Of a stretch of 60,136 bases of DNA, positions 1 through 8,682 are shown one piece after another. Location of the stretch: IMG/VR virus record IMGVR_UViG_3300030107_000709, positions 2,947 to 63,082 of that record; one strand, given 5' to 3'. A model generated the notes under the pieces. The model was not told where the DNA came from and did no database searches. It saw only the letters and a list, made by a program, of their open reading frames with translations. Numbering within the stretch: the stretch's first letter is position 1; each line of letters opens with the position of its first letter. Made by a program: the position numbers and the translations under genes. The stretch is from a virus.

Positions 1-154
1 AATCTTCTAATGCTCATTATGCAGCTTTACAATCACCTCCACATTCTTCTTATAGTGGTAATTTAACAATAACATTACCAACAAGTTCTGCTACACTTGT
101 AGGAACATCTACTACTGATACATTAACTAATAAAACTTTTGGAGATAAGGTAGA
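1..154. repeat. Terminal direct repeat, left copy
   Basis: Identical to 59983-60136 except at positions 2 (A versus G) and 99 (G versus A). The fibre reading frame continues through the join without a stop, so this looks like the overlap of a circular or circularly permuted genome rather than two separate genes. The two differences suggest population variation or an imperfect assembly join. Confidence 0.9.
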
Positions 155-2093
155 GTTTGATAATGATGTATGTATAAGTGGAGATGCACATATTGGAGGA
201 GCTACTCATTTAGCAAGTACGTTAACAGTAGCTGGTAATACTACATTAACAGGTACATTAGGTGTAGGAGGTAATGCTACATTTGCAGAAAAAGTTTGTG
301 CATCTGCATTCTATGGTGATGGTACAAATATTACAGGTATACCTATTACAGGTAATATATCAGTTTCAAATGCACAAGTAGGTGGTACATTAAAAGTATC
401 TTCTACTGCTACTATAGAAGGTGAAACACATTTAAAAGATAAATTAAGTGTAGGAGGTGCAACACATCTTGCTTCAACATTAACTGTAGCAGGAAATACT
501 ACATTAACAGGAACTCTTGGAGTAGGTGGTGCAGTTAATCTTGCAAGTACATTAACAGTTACAAGTAATGTATCTATAGGTGGTACATCTAATATAACTG
601 GTAAAGCAGAGTTTGAAAATGATGTATCTGTATCAGGTAATACTGCTATAGGTGGCACACTTGATGTAGGAGGTAATGTATCATTAGGTGGTAATGTTAC
701 AATTAAAGGAGATGTACATGTAAGTTCTAAAGTATGTGCTTCAGCTTTTTTTGGAGATGGTTCTAATTTAAGTAATGTAACTGCAGTTATTACAGGTGAT
801 ATATCTGTTAATAATGTAACTATTGGTGGAACTTTACATGTAGGAGGTATTACTACAGTAGTAGGTTATACTCATTTTAAAGATGATGTTTCAGTATCTG
901 GTAATGTTCATATAGGAGGTACTACTACAATAACAGGAGCTGTATCTTTAGGTAATAATTTAGATGTAGCAGGTAATGTATCTGTTTCAGGAGATATGAA
1001 TATTAGTGGTCATACTACTATAGCAGGAGCAGTACAACTTGGTTCTACATTAAGTGTTACAGGTTATTCACATTTTAAAGATGATGTGTCTGTAAGTGGT
1101 AATGCTATTATAGGTGGCACAGTAAGTGTTGGTGGTGGTATAATTGATTTAAAAAATACAGGTTCACAATCAGAACTTAGAATGTATTGTGAATCAAGTA
1201 ATGCACATTATGCTGCATTAAAAGCACCTGCACATGCAGATTTTTCTGGTAATATAGATTTAGTAATGCCTGCATCTGCAGATACATTAGCAGGATTAGC
1301 AGCAACACAAACATTTACAAATAAAACATTTGGTGATAAAGTAGAATTTGATAATGATGTATGTGTATCTGGTAATGCAGTAATTGTAGGAAATGTTTCA
1401 ATCGGAGGTACATCTAATATTACAGGTAATGCAGAGTTTGAAGGAAATGTCTCTGTTAGTGGTGATTTAAATATAGGTGGACATGCTACTATAGCAGGTG
1501 CAGTTCAATTAGGTTCTACATTAAGTGTTGCAGGAGAAACTCATTTACAAGATGCAGTAAGTTTAGCAAGTACACTTGTTGTTGGTGGTAAAGCAGAGTT
1601 TGATGGTGATGTATGTATATCAGGTAATTCACAGTTAGTAGGTACATTAAAAGTAACAGGAGCTACAACTATAACAGGTAACTCTGGTTTCTTAGGTACA
1701 GTAAGAGTATCAGGTAATACTTCATTAGAAGGACAATTACAATTAACAAAAAGTGCAGCAGCAGTTGTATGTGCAACAGCTATTAATGGTGTAGCTTCAG
1801 TATCATTAAATTTTGGTAATGCACAAAACTTTAGTACAACAGTTACAGCAGCACATACACTAGCTAAACCTATAGGATGTCGAACAGGACAAACAGGTAG
1901 TATATTTATGGTTCAAAGTGGAGGAAGTGGTACAATGGCATATAATGCAGATTTTAAATTTATAGGTGGTACAGACCCAACCTTATCAACAGATAATGGT
2001 GCAGTAGATAGATTAGATTATATTGTAGTATCAGCATCTAGTGATGGAGTTGGAGGAGATATACAAATGGTAATTTCACAGGCATACGCATAA
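1..2093 (+). CDS. Repetitive tail fibre, C-terminal part (continues from 59553)
   Basis: The frame is open from position 3 to the TAA at 2093. The first in-frame ATG is only at 996, so this is the continuation of the gene starting at 59553; joined, it encodes about 840 residues. Most of the chain is short glycine-rich repeats of the type V-S-G-N-a-x-I-G-G-T, expected to form a beta-helical shaft. Two GDG(T/S)N(I/L) loop motifs introduced by VCASA occur near 297-345 and 732-780. A larger module (KNTGSQS..YCESSNAHYAAL..TNKTFGDKVEFDNDV) is present at the left edge and again at 1140-1370. The last 95 or so residues form a globular domain shared with the protein at 5387. Role by inference: a trimeric receptor-binding fibre. 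It overlaps the next gene by one base. Confidence 0.85.
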   Translation, partial: SSNAHYAALQSPPHSSYSGNLTITLPTSSATLVGTSTTDTLTNKTFGDKVEFDNDVCISGDAHIGGATHLASTLTVAGNTTLTGTLGVGGNATFAEKVCASAFYGDGTNITGIPITGNISVSNAQVGGTLKVSSTATIEGETHLKDKLSVGGATHLASTLTVAGNTTLTGTLGVGGAVNLASTLTVTSNVSIGGTSNITGKAEFENDVSVSGNTAIGGTLDVGGNVSLGGNVTIKGDVHVSSKVCASAFFGDGSNLSNVTAVITGDISVNNVTIGGTLHVGGITTVVGYTHFKDDVSVSGNVHIGGTTTITGAVSLGNNLDVAGNVSVSGDMNISGHTTIAGAVQLGSTLSVTGYSHFKDDVSVSGNAIIGGTVSVGGGIIDLKNTGSQSELRMYCESSNAHYAALKAPAHADFSGNIDLVMPASADTLAGLAATQTFTNKTFGDKVEFDNDVCVSGNAVIVGNVSIGGTSNITGNAEFEGNVSVSGDLNIGGHATIAGAVQLGSTLSVAGETHLQDAVSLASTLVVGGKAEFDGDVCISGNSQLVGTLKVTGATTITGNSGFLGTVRVSGNTSLEGQLQLTKSAAAVVCATAINGVASVSLNFGNAQNFSTTVTAAHTLAKPIGCRTGQTGSIFMVQSGGSGTMAYNADFKFIGGTDPTLSTDNGAVDRLDYIVVSASSDGVGGDIQMVISQAYA

Positions 2094-2905
2094 TGGGAGT
2101 CTTTCAAAATAATTTATTAGCAGGAGCTGCAGCAGCAGCAAGTGCAGGTGGTGGAGGATTTTATTCACATCAGATAGAACAGAGCTGTAGATTTGACAGA
2201 GGAAGTAGTTCAGTAATAAAGCGTACTAATGGTGCACCATCTAATCAAAAAAAATGGACATTAAGTTTTTGGTTAAAATTTACAGAAGCTAATAATACAA
2301 CTGGTAGTCAATGTCAAATGGTAGTATCAGGCACTGGTGGTAGTGCATATTTTTTTACAACTTTTCGTAATAATGAGTTTAAAAGAGAATTATCAGGTAC
2401 TGGTTATTTAACTAGTTCTGCTTTATTTAGAGACCCTGCTGCATGGAATCATTTTATTTATAGAGTAGATACTACGCAATCAACAGAATCAGATAGAGAA
2501 AGACTATATTTAAATGGAAATATAGTAGCTTGGGGTACTACACAAGGTCCTAACTATATTAGTCAAGATGCTGATTATGGATATGTAACACAAAATAGTG
2601 TTGATATTGCATTTGGTGGTATATCAGGAGTAGGGCATGGCACAGTAGGAACTTCTCATTATCTAGCAGAATTTATATTAACAGATGGACAATCATATGC
2701 ACCTACACAATTTGGTGAAACTAAAAATGGTGTGTGGATTCCAAAAGACCCAAGTGGTACAACCTTTGGTAATAATGGTTTTCATCTTAAATTTGAAAAT
2801 GCAAGTGATTTAGGTAATGATTCGAGTTCGAACAACAATGATTTTACAGCAGCAGGACTTGATGCAGACCATCAAGTTCTTGATAGTCCAACATTTGGGA
2901 GTTAA
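2093..2905 (+). CDS. LamG/ConA-like tail protein (270 aa)
   Basis: The ATG overlaps the fibre stop codon (TAATG). The middle of the protein (W-T-L-S-F-W-L-K-F, then W-N-H-F-I-Y-R-V-D and L-Y-L-N-G) is a laminin-G/concanavalin-like jelly roll, a fold used for glycan binding. It ends in SSSNNNDF..DHQVLDSPTFGS. In related phage proteins that I recall, this segment reads directly into a SPRY-like domain; here a stop intervenes and the SPRY part is the next gene. Probably a virion receptor-binding component beside the fibre. Confidence 0.65.
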   Translation: MGVFQNNLLAGAAAAASAGGGGFYSHQIEQSCRFDRGSSSVIKRTNGAPSNQKKWTLSFWLKFTEANNTTGSQCQMVVSGTGGSAYFFTTFRNNEFKRELSGTGYLTSSALFRDPAAWNHFIYRVDTTQSTESDRERLYLNGNIVAWGTTQGPNYISQDADYGYVTQNSVDIAFGGISGVGHGTVGTSHYLAEFILTDGQSYAPTQFGETKNGVWIPKDPSGTTFGNNGFHLKFENASDLGNDSSSNNNDFTAAGLDADHQVLDSPTFGS

Positions 2906-2907
2906 TT

Positions 2908-4638
2908 ATGGCGAGTAGTGGAAATTTTTGCACAATGAATCAAGTAGATACTGGTGTATATCAAACTATAACAGAAGGTAATTTAATAGTAGGTGGCACA
3001 GGTTCTTCTACAGCAGATCAAGCTAAAAGAGGAGCAACTTTTTATGTAAATAGTGGTAAATGGTATTGGGAAGTAAGACAAACAGTAGGAGGTTCTTCTT
3101 ATGGAGAAGTAGGAATATCAGTAGGAAGTGCAGGAACAGGAACTCCTTCAGCTAATTCAGGTTTTTCTGATGGTCTTATGTATCAATCTATAGCAGGTAC
3201 ATTAGCAGCAACTGCAGCAGGATACGTAGGATTAGGTACAGTAACCACTACATCAACTGGTGTAAGTGCTATTTCAAGTAATCAAGTTATTAATATAGCT
3301 TTAGATATGGATAATAGAAAATTATGGTTTGGTTTAGATGGAACATATTTTAATTCTGGAGACCCTGCAAATGGAACTAATCCACAATTTAGTTGGACTA
3401 CAGATACATTTGTAACACCTACTTCAAAAAATTATGCAGCAAATAGACCTTCTCATTATAACTTTGGACAGGATTCTACATTTGGTGGAAATGAAACAGC
3501 AGGAGGTAATGCAGATGGTAATAGTCATGGAGATTTTCATAGTAGTGTTCCCACAGGGTTCTTGTCATTATGTTCTTCAAACCTTTCAATTAGTGATGAC
3601 ATAGACCCTGCACAAACTGATGATGATTATGCAGGTGGTAAACAATTTGCTCCAATTCTATATACTGGTAATGGTAGTAATAATCATGCAATAAGTGGAT
3701 TAGGTTTTCAGCCTGACATGGTGTGGATTCAACGAAGAAGTGGTGGAACTTCTTATGGTAATGGAATACTTGATTCTAATAGAGGAGCAGGTTTAGGATT
3801 ATATCCTGATAGAACTGATGCTGATACAACTTTTACAAGTGATTTTGATTCTTTTGATAGTGATGGATTTACATTAGATGCAGGTTCATCTATGAATATA
3901 AATAATAGTGGTTCACCTTTTGTAGCCCATTGTTGGAGAGCAAATGGAGGAACGACAGCTACAAACAGTGAAGGTAATCATGATTGCACTTTACAAGCAA
4001 ATGCAAAAGCAGGATTTAGTATAATGACTTTAGCTAATTATACAAGTGCTAGTGGAGTAACTATAGGACATGGACTTGATACAGCACCTTCTTTTTATAT
4101 ACATAAATCTCGTTCATCAACTGGTAACTGGCATGTCTATCATTCTGGTATAGGTGCAACAAAAGCATTGCTATTAAATAGCACTAATTCAGAAGCAACA
4201 GCAATAGGATATTGGGCAAATACAGAACCAACTGCTGATGTATTAAGTTTAGGAAATACATTTGCAGGAACAAGTGATGGAATAGTATATGCGTGGGCAG
4301 AAGTAGAAGGTTATAGTAAATTTGGAACTTATGTTGGTTCAGGTAATGCTAATGGACCATTTATTTATACAGGATTTAAACCTGCTATGTATTTTGTAAA
4401 AAATGCAACAGCAGCTAATGGATGGTTTGTTTTTGATAAATTAAGAGATGGGTTTAATGACCAAAATGATACTTTATCTTGGCAAGATTCTTCAGTAGAA
4501 GATAATACTTACAAAGCTGATATATTATCAAATGGTTTTAAAGTTAGAGATAGTAATAATGCAACTAATCAATCAGGTCAAACTTTTATATATGGTGCTT
4601 GGGCAGATGTGCCATTTAAATATAATAATACTTTTTAG
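2908..4638 (+). CDS. SPRY-like tail protein (576 aa)
   Basis: The ATG starts two bases after the previous stop, in a different frame and with only a weak ribosome site. The first 200 or so residues look like a SPRY/ConA-type domain: SGKWYWEV, a VGISVG strand and ALDMDNRKLWFGLDG. The rest contains two beta-rich repeats introduced by (Y/I)TGNG..NHAISGLGFQPDMVWI and YVGSGNANGPFIYTGFKPAMYFVK, so the C-terminal part may be an internal duplication. The N-terminal GNFCTMNQVD appears to continue the C-terminus of the preceding LamG protein. Likely a receptor-binding virion protein. Confidence 0.6.
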   Translation: MASSGNFCTMNQVDTGVYQTITEGNLIVGGTGSSTADQAKRGATFYVNSGKWYWEVRQTVGGSSYGEVGISVGSAGTGTPSANSGFSDGLMYQSIAGTLAATAAGYVGLGTVTTTSTGVSAISSNQVINIALDMDNRKLWFGLDGTYFNSGDPANGTNPQFSWTTDTFVTPTSKNYAANRPSHYNFGQDSTFGGNETAGGNADGNSHGDFHSSVPTGFLSLCSSNLSISDDIDPAQTDDDYAGGKQFAPILYTGNGSNNHAISGLGFQPDMVWIQRRSGGTSYGNGILDSNRGAGLGLYPDRTDADTTFTSDFDSFDSDGFTLDAGSSMNINNSGSPFVAHCWRANGGTTATNSEGNHDCTLQANAKAGFSIMTLANYTSASGVTIGHGLDTAPSFYIHKSRSSTGNWHVYHSGIGATKALLLNSTNSEATAIGYWANTEPTADVLSLGNTFAGTSDGIVYAWAEVEGYSKFGTYVGSGNANGPFIYTGFKPAMYFVKNATAANGWFVFDKLRDGFNDQNDTLSWQDSSVEDNTYKADILSNGFKVRDSNNATNQSGQTFIYGAWADVPFKYNNTF

Positions 4639-4651
4639 GAGGTGAAATAAT

Positions 4652-5305
4652 ATGTGGGCTTATATAAAGGATAATAAAATAGAACAAATCTATCAAAGAC
4701 CAAAATCTTTGATGCTAGGTGAAGTTCGTTATCCATCTAATATGTTTACTAAATATACAGATGTTGAGAAAGCTGCTATAGGAATATATCCTGTAGAAAA
4801 TAGTGGCACAAAAGGAGATGATAGATTTGAATATACTTCAGGTCCTACATATACTTGGAGTGCTTCTGATAAAAAAGTAACAACATCTTATACAATAACA
4901 GCAAAGTCTTTAGTAGATGTAGAATCTAAAGATGATGATGGTAATAATATATTAGATGAAAAAGGAAATAAAATTTATATTTATGGTTTAAAAACTGTAG
5001 CTAAAAATTTAGCTAAACAACAAGCTAATAATTATATATCTAGATTTAACTGGTTAGTAGAACGATTAGCTTATGATAGTAGTAAAACTATACCAAGTGC
5101 TGTTACAACATATGTAGCAGCTATTAGAACTGATTGTGCTGAAATAGAAACAGCTATAGATAATGCTAGTGATATGGCAGCTTTTAAAGCATTACATCAA
5201 GATACTTATAATTATGATAGTAATAAAAATATTGTATCAGTAAAAGAAGTAGCAAGAATTAATAGATGGAGTGATGATTATGATGTTCAACAGTATGTTA
5301 GATAG
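4652..5305 (+). CDS. Tail-fibre-associated protein (217 aa)
   Basis: A strong AGGAGG precedes the ATG. The N-terminus (MWAYIKDNKIEQIYQRPKSL) resembles short phage tail/assembly proteins placed beside fibre genes. The centre is hydrophilic and the C-terminal half is helical (LAKQQANNYISRFNWLVERLAYD). No enzymatic motif is visible. Position between receptor-binding genes suggests a fibre-attachment or fibre-assembly role; this is inference. Confidence 0.5.
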   Translation: MWAYIKDNKIEQIYQRPKSLMLGEVRYPSNMFTKYTDVEKAAIGIYPVENSGTKGDDRFEYTSGPTYTWSASDKKVTTSYTITAKSLVDVESKDDDGNNILDEKGNKIYIYGLKTVAKNLAKQQANNYISRFNWLVERLAYDSSKTIPSAVTTYVAAIRTDCAEIETAIDNASDMAAFKALHQDTYNYDSNKNIVSVKEVARINRWSDDYDVQQYVR

Positions 5306-5372
5306 AATTAAGAAGTTTTATAAAAAATTTAAAAAAAGATTATTTGGTAAACTTTGCCAATGTAATGATTAA
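5280..5372 (+). CDS. Small basic peptide (30 aa)
   Basis: A short frame overlaps the end of the 217-aa gene and encodes MMFNSMLDRIKKFYKKFKK.. ending CQCND. GGAG at 5268-5271 lies eight bases before the ATG at 5280, which decides the start; ATGs at 5274, 5283 and 5295 are alternatives. It is amphipathic and basic with a C-terminal Cys pair. Function unknown; similar Lys-rich C-terminal-Cys peptides occur in other marine phage tail regions. Confidence 0.45.
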   Translation: MMFNSMLDRIKKFYKKFKKRLFGKLCQCND

Positions 5373-5386
5373 TAGGAGAATAAAAT

Positions 5387-6307
5387 ATGACATCAACATA
5401 TACAAGTAGTTTACGACTAACAAAACAGGGTGATGGAGATAATCCTAACTCATGGGGTGTTGTATTAAATGATGGTGTTATTAGTTTAGTAGATGATGCT
5501 ATTGCAGGTTATACAACAGTTTCAATAGGAGCAGGAGCTACTGTAACATTATCAGCAGTAGATGGTGGTGGAGATACACCAAGATCTGCTTTTTTAGAAG
5601 TAGCAGGTTCTGTAGGTGGAGCACAAACAACAATATCTTTATTAATACCTGCACAGTCTAAAAGTTATGTAATTAATAATAAAGTATCTGCTAATACTAC
5701 AGCAAGTGATGTAGTTAAAATTAAAACTGCTAGTGGTACAGGATATACAATTCCTTTTGGTTCTATAGGATTAGTTATCTGTGATGGTACAAGTGTATTT
5801 GCAACTAATGCAAAAGGACAAGGATTTGGTACAGCAGCTTCTGCAGATGTAGGAACAGGAACAACAAATGTACCTGATGTATCTATAGCTGATTTACGTT
5901 ATCCTAGAGTATCTGTAACAGCTGCAGCTACTCTACGTGGTGATTTAAATATAGAAGCAGGTTCTTTAAAAGTAGGAACATCTGCTAGAGCCTATAATCC
6001 AATAACAACATTAACAGATGCTGCAAGTATAGCAGTAAACTTTGCATTAGGTAATAACTTCTTAGTTACAATAGGTGGTAATAGAACATTAGCAGCACCA
6101 ACAAATGCAGTAGCAGGACAGACAGGACAGATATATGTAATACAAGATGGTACAGGTTCAAGAACATTATCTTATAATAGTGTTTATCAATTTGTATCTG
6201 GAGCAGCTCCTACGTTAAGTACAGGTGCAAGTGATGTAGATATTTTAGTATATAGTACAAGAAGTGCTACAACTATAGATGCAGCTTTATTAAAAAACTT
6301 TGATTAG
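5387..6307 (+). CDS. Second tail fibre/tail protein (306 aa)
   Basis: Preceded by AGGAGAATAAAAT. The N-terminus (TSSLRLTKQGDGDNPNSWGVVLNDGVISLVDDAIAG) is typical of short phage tail proteins. The C-terminal 95 or so residues (VNFALGNNFLVTIGGNRTLAAP..GQTGQIYVIQDGTG..LSYNSVYQFVSGAAPTLST..VDILVYS) are clearly homologous to the end of the repetitive fibre at 1-2093. Sharing one tip domain implies either a common attachment or trimerisation module, or two alternative receptor-binding proteins. Confidence 0.65.
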   Translation: MTSTYTSSLRLTKQGDGDNPNSWGVVLNDGVISLVDDAIAGYTTVSIGAGATVTLSAVDGGGDTPRSAFLEVAGSVGGAQTTISLLIPAQSKSYVINNKVSANTTASDVVKIKTASGTGYTIPFGSIGLVICDGTSVFATNAKGQGFGTAASADVGTGTTNVPDVSIADLRYPRVSVTAAATLRGDLNIEAGSLKVGTSARAYNPITTLTDAASIAVNFALGNNFLVTIGGNRTLAAPTNAVAGQTGQIYVIQDGTGSRTLSYNSVYQFVSGAAPTLSTGASDVDILVYSTRSATTIDAALLKNFD

Positions 6308-6314
6308 GAAATAA

Positions 6315-8177
6315 ATGTCTCAAGCTAGACTAGTAAAAATGAATTTAAAAGCTGGTGTTGAAAGAGAATCAACACAGTATGCAGAAACTGGTGCATGGTA
6401 TGATGTAGATAAAGTACGTTTTAGAGCAGGTAAACCAGAAAATATAGGTGGATATGAAACAAGAGTATCTAGTACATTTGATGGTGCAGGTAGAGAATTA
6501 ATTACATGGTCAGATAATAGAAGATTAAAACGTGCAGCTTTTGGTACATCTAAAAAATTATATGAACATGATGGAGATAGAATTGTAGATATTACACCAG
6601 TATCTGCAAGTACAACTTTAACTAACTGTTTTTCTGTAGCATTAAGTGCAAACACAGTTACAGTATCTGCAGCTAGTCATGGTAGAAGTACAGGAGATTT
6701 TATTTTCTTTACAAGTTCTACTACGATTGGTGGTAATATATTATTAGGAACAACAACGTATGCTGTTAGTGTTATTAATTCTAATACTTTTGCTATTGAC
6801 GTAGCTACAACTGCAAGTGCAGCTCAATCATCTAGTGGTGGTGGAACTATACATTATTTATTAGCAACTGGTACAGATAATGCTGTAGCAGGTTTAGGAT
6901 ATGGTGCAGGAGTATTTAATGCAGGTGTATGTGCAGCAGGAGGTAGAGGATGGAATCAACCAACATCTACAGGGTCTAGTGACTTTATAAGTGAAATAAC
7001 ACAATGGAGTTTAGATAACTGGGGTGAAGATGTTGTAGCAAATAGAAAAGGTGGATGTATTTATTATTTTGATACAAATGCTTCTGTTGTACCTCTTAGA
7101 GCAGTTAAAGTATCTGGTGCAACTAATTCAACACCAACAACTGTAAACTCTATTATTGTTTCACCTAATGATAGACATTTAATATGTTTAGGTGGTAATC
7201 AATTTGGAACTACTGCATCACCTACAGGAACATTTGATCCAATGACTGTACGTTGGTCAGATCAAGAAGATTATACAAACTGGGTTCCTTCTAAAGATTC
7301 TACATCAGGTGAAGTTATATTAACAGATGGTACACAAGTAGTAGGTGGTGTACGAAGTAGAAATGCTATAAGTATATGGACTGATAATTCTTTTTGGCAA
7401 ATGACTTTTGTAGGTCCTCCTTTTACTTTTAAGTTTTCTCAGTTAGGAACCAACTGTGGTTTAATTGCACAACATGCAGCAGTTGATTATGATGGTCGAG
7501 CAGTATGGATGGGATATGATAATTTTTATACATTTGATGGTCAAGTTAAAAGTTTAAATTGTACAGTTAGAAGATTTATATTTAATAGATTAAATATTGC
7601 ACAAAAAGATAAAATATTTTGTGGTATTAATTCAGAGTTTAAAGAAGTAATTTGGTTATATCCATCTACTAATTCTACAGAATGTGATAGTTATGTTATC
7701 TGGTCTCCTGATGAAAACTATTGGACATATGGTTCAACTATTTTTACAACCTTTGCAGATAAAGCTATATTTGGAAATACAATAACAACAGGAACAAAAG
7801 GTACTGCTAATAACTTATATAATAATGAGCCTGATGGAATGTATACAGAAGATGGAGAACCACAATCTTCATTTATAGAATCAGCAGATTTTGATATAGA
7901 CCCAGGTAATGATATAATGTTTGTAAGTAGAGTAATTCCTGATTTTGATATTAATGATGGTGCATTAACATTTTCTATTAAAACAAAAGATTTTCCTGAA
8001 AGTAATAATGAAAGAGAAAAACCTGCTCCTCCACATTCAGTAACTAACTCTACAACTAAAATAGATATGAGAGCTAGGGGTAGACAAGGTAGAATAAGAG
8101 TATCTTGTAATGCAGCAGGAACAAGATGGAGATGGGGATCTATACGTTTAGCAATGCAACCTGATGGTCAAAGATAA
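6315..8177 (+). CDS. P22 gp10-like tail/head-completion protein (620 aa)
   Basis: The N-terminal pattern (LKAGVERESTQYAETGAWYDVDKVRFRAGKPENIGGY) and the later RWSDQEDYTNWVPS.., W-x-M-G-x-D-x-F-Y and YVIWSPDENYWTYG blocks match a beta-propeller-like family widespread in marine podoviruses and related to phage stabilisation protein gp10 of P22. Such proteins plug or extend the portal channel. Its stop overlaps the next ATG by one base. The family relationship is from memory; a structure comparison would settle it. Confidence 0.6.
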   Translation: MSQARLVKMNLKAGVERESTQYAETGAWYDVDKVRFRAGKPENIGGYETRVSSTFDGAGRELITWSDNRRLKRAAFGTSKKLYEHDGDRIVDITPVSASTTLTNCFSVALSANTVTVSAASHGRSTGDFIFFTSSTTIGGNILLGTTTYAVSVINSNTFAIDVATTASAAQSSSGGGTIHYLLATGTDNAVAGLGYGAGVFNAGVCAAGGRGWNQPTSTGSSDFISEITQWSLDNWGEDVVANRKGGCIYYFDTNASVVPLRAVKVSGATNSTPTTVNSIIVSPNDRHLICLGGNQFGTTASPTGTFDPMTVRWSDQEDYTNWVPSKDSTSGEVILTDGTQVVGGVRSRNAISIWTDNSFWQMTFVGPPFTFKFSQLGTNCGLIAQHAAVDYDGRAVWMGYDNFYTFDGQVKSLNCTVRRFIFNRLNIAQKDKIFCGINSEFKEVIWLYPSTNSTECDSYVIWSPDENYWTYGSTIFTTFADKAIFGNTITTGTKGTANNLYNNEPDGMYTEDGEPQSSFIESADFDIDPGNDIMFVSRVIPDFDINDGALTFSIKTKDFPESNNEREKPAPPHSVTNSTTKIDMRARGRQGRIRVSCNAAGTRWRWGSIRLAMQPDGQR

Positions 8178-8455
8178 TGGCTAGGTATCCAGAGTTACCA
8201 AAGTTTATACAATCAGAAGCAGATGCAAAAGAACTTTATAATTTTATACAACAATGGGGAGCTGCTTTAATAAATGAATTAGATACAAGAGATATAGAAA
8301 ATAATGCAACACCTTCTACTAATATATATGCAGTAGCAACAGTAGGAACAATAACAAGACCAAGAAAAGGAGATATAGCTTATTCAGTATCTACAGGTAA
8401 ATTTAAAGGATATGTTAGCTTAGGAGCTGAAACATCTTGGCAGAATTTAAACTAA
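8177..8455 (+). CDS. Small structural protein (92 aa)
   Basis: Overlaps the previous stop (AATGG) and is followed by an overlapping start. The N-terminal half is helical (FIQSEADAKELYNFIQQWGAALINELDTRDIE) and the C-terminal half beta-rich with RPRKGDIAYSVSTGKFKGYVSL, a pattern seen in small tail-tip or fibre-attachment proteins of podoviruses. No precise function can be given. Confidence 0.5.
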   Translation: MARYPELPKFIQSEADAKELYNFIQQWGAALINELDTRDIENNATPSTNIYAVATVGTITRPRKGDIAYSVSTGKFKGYVSLGAETSWQNLN

Positions 8456-8682
8456 TGAAAGATAAATATACACAACAAGACTATTTTAATATTTTAAATA
8501 ATCCAGCAAGTACTTATTTTGGTCTTGCTAATAGAGGAATGGTAATGCATCCTTTAACTAGATTAGATAATCTAAATAATGCTATGAAGAATTTTCCTAA
8601 ACAAAATACTTTTGTAGCAAATAATACATTACCACAATCTAACCCATATTCACCACAACAAGTATTAAGGAAAAGGAAATGA
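8455..8682 (+). CDS. Hypothetical protein (75 aa)
   Basis: I choose the ATG at 8455, which overlaps the previous stop as TAATG, over an in-frame TTG at 8437. The product (MKDKYTQQDYFNILNNPAST..) is Asn- and Pro-rich with a basic end (QQVLRKRK) and no recognisable domain. It is translationally coupled to both neighbours, so it is probably part of the tail/internal protein module. Confidence 0.45.
   Translation: MKDKYTQQDYFNILNNPASTYFGLANRGMVMHPLTRLDNLNNAMKNFPKQNTFVANNTLPQSNPYSPQQVLRKRK

Noticed and set aside
311-658. 115-aa leftward frame opposite the tail fibre
   Set aside because: It is the complement of the glycine/valine repeat DNA of the fibre; no ribosome site and its Pro/Val/Asn composition is what antisense of those repeats gives.
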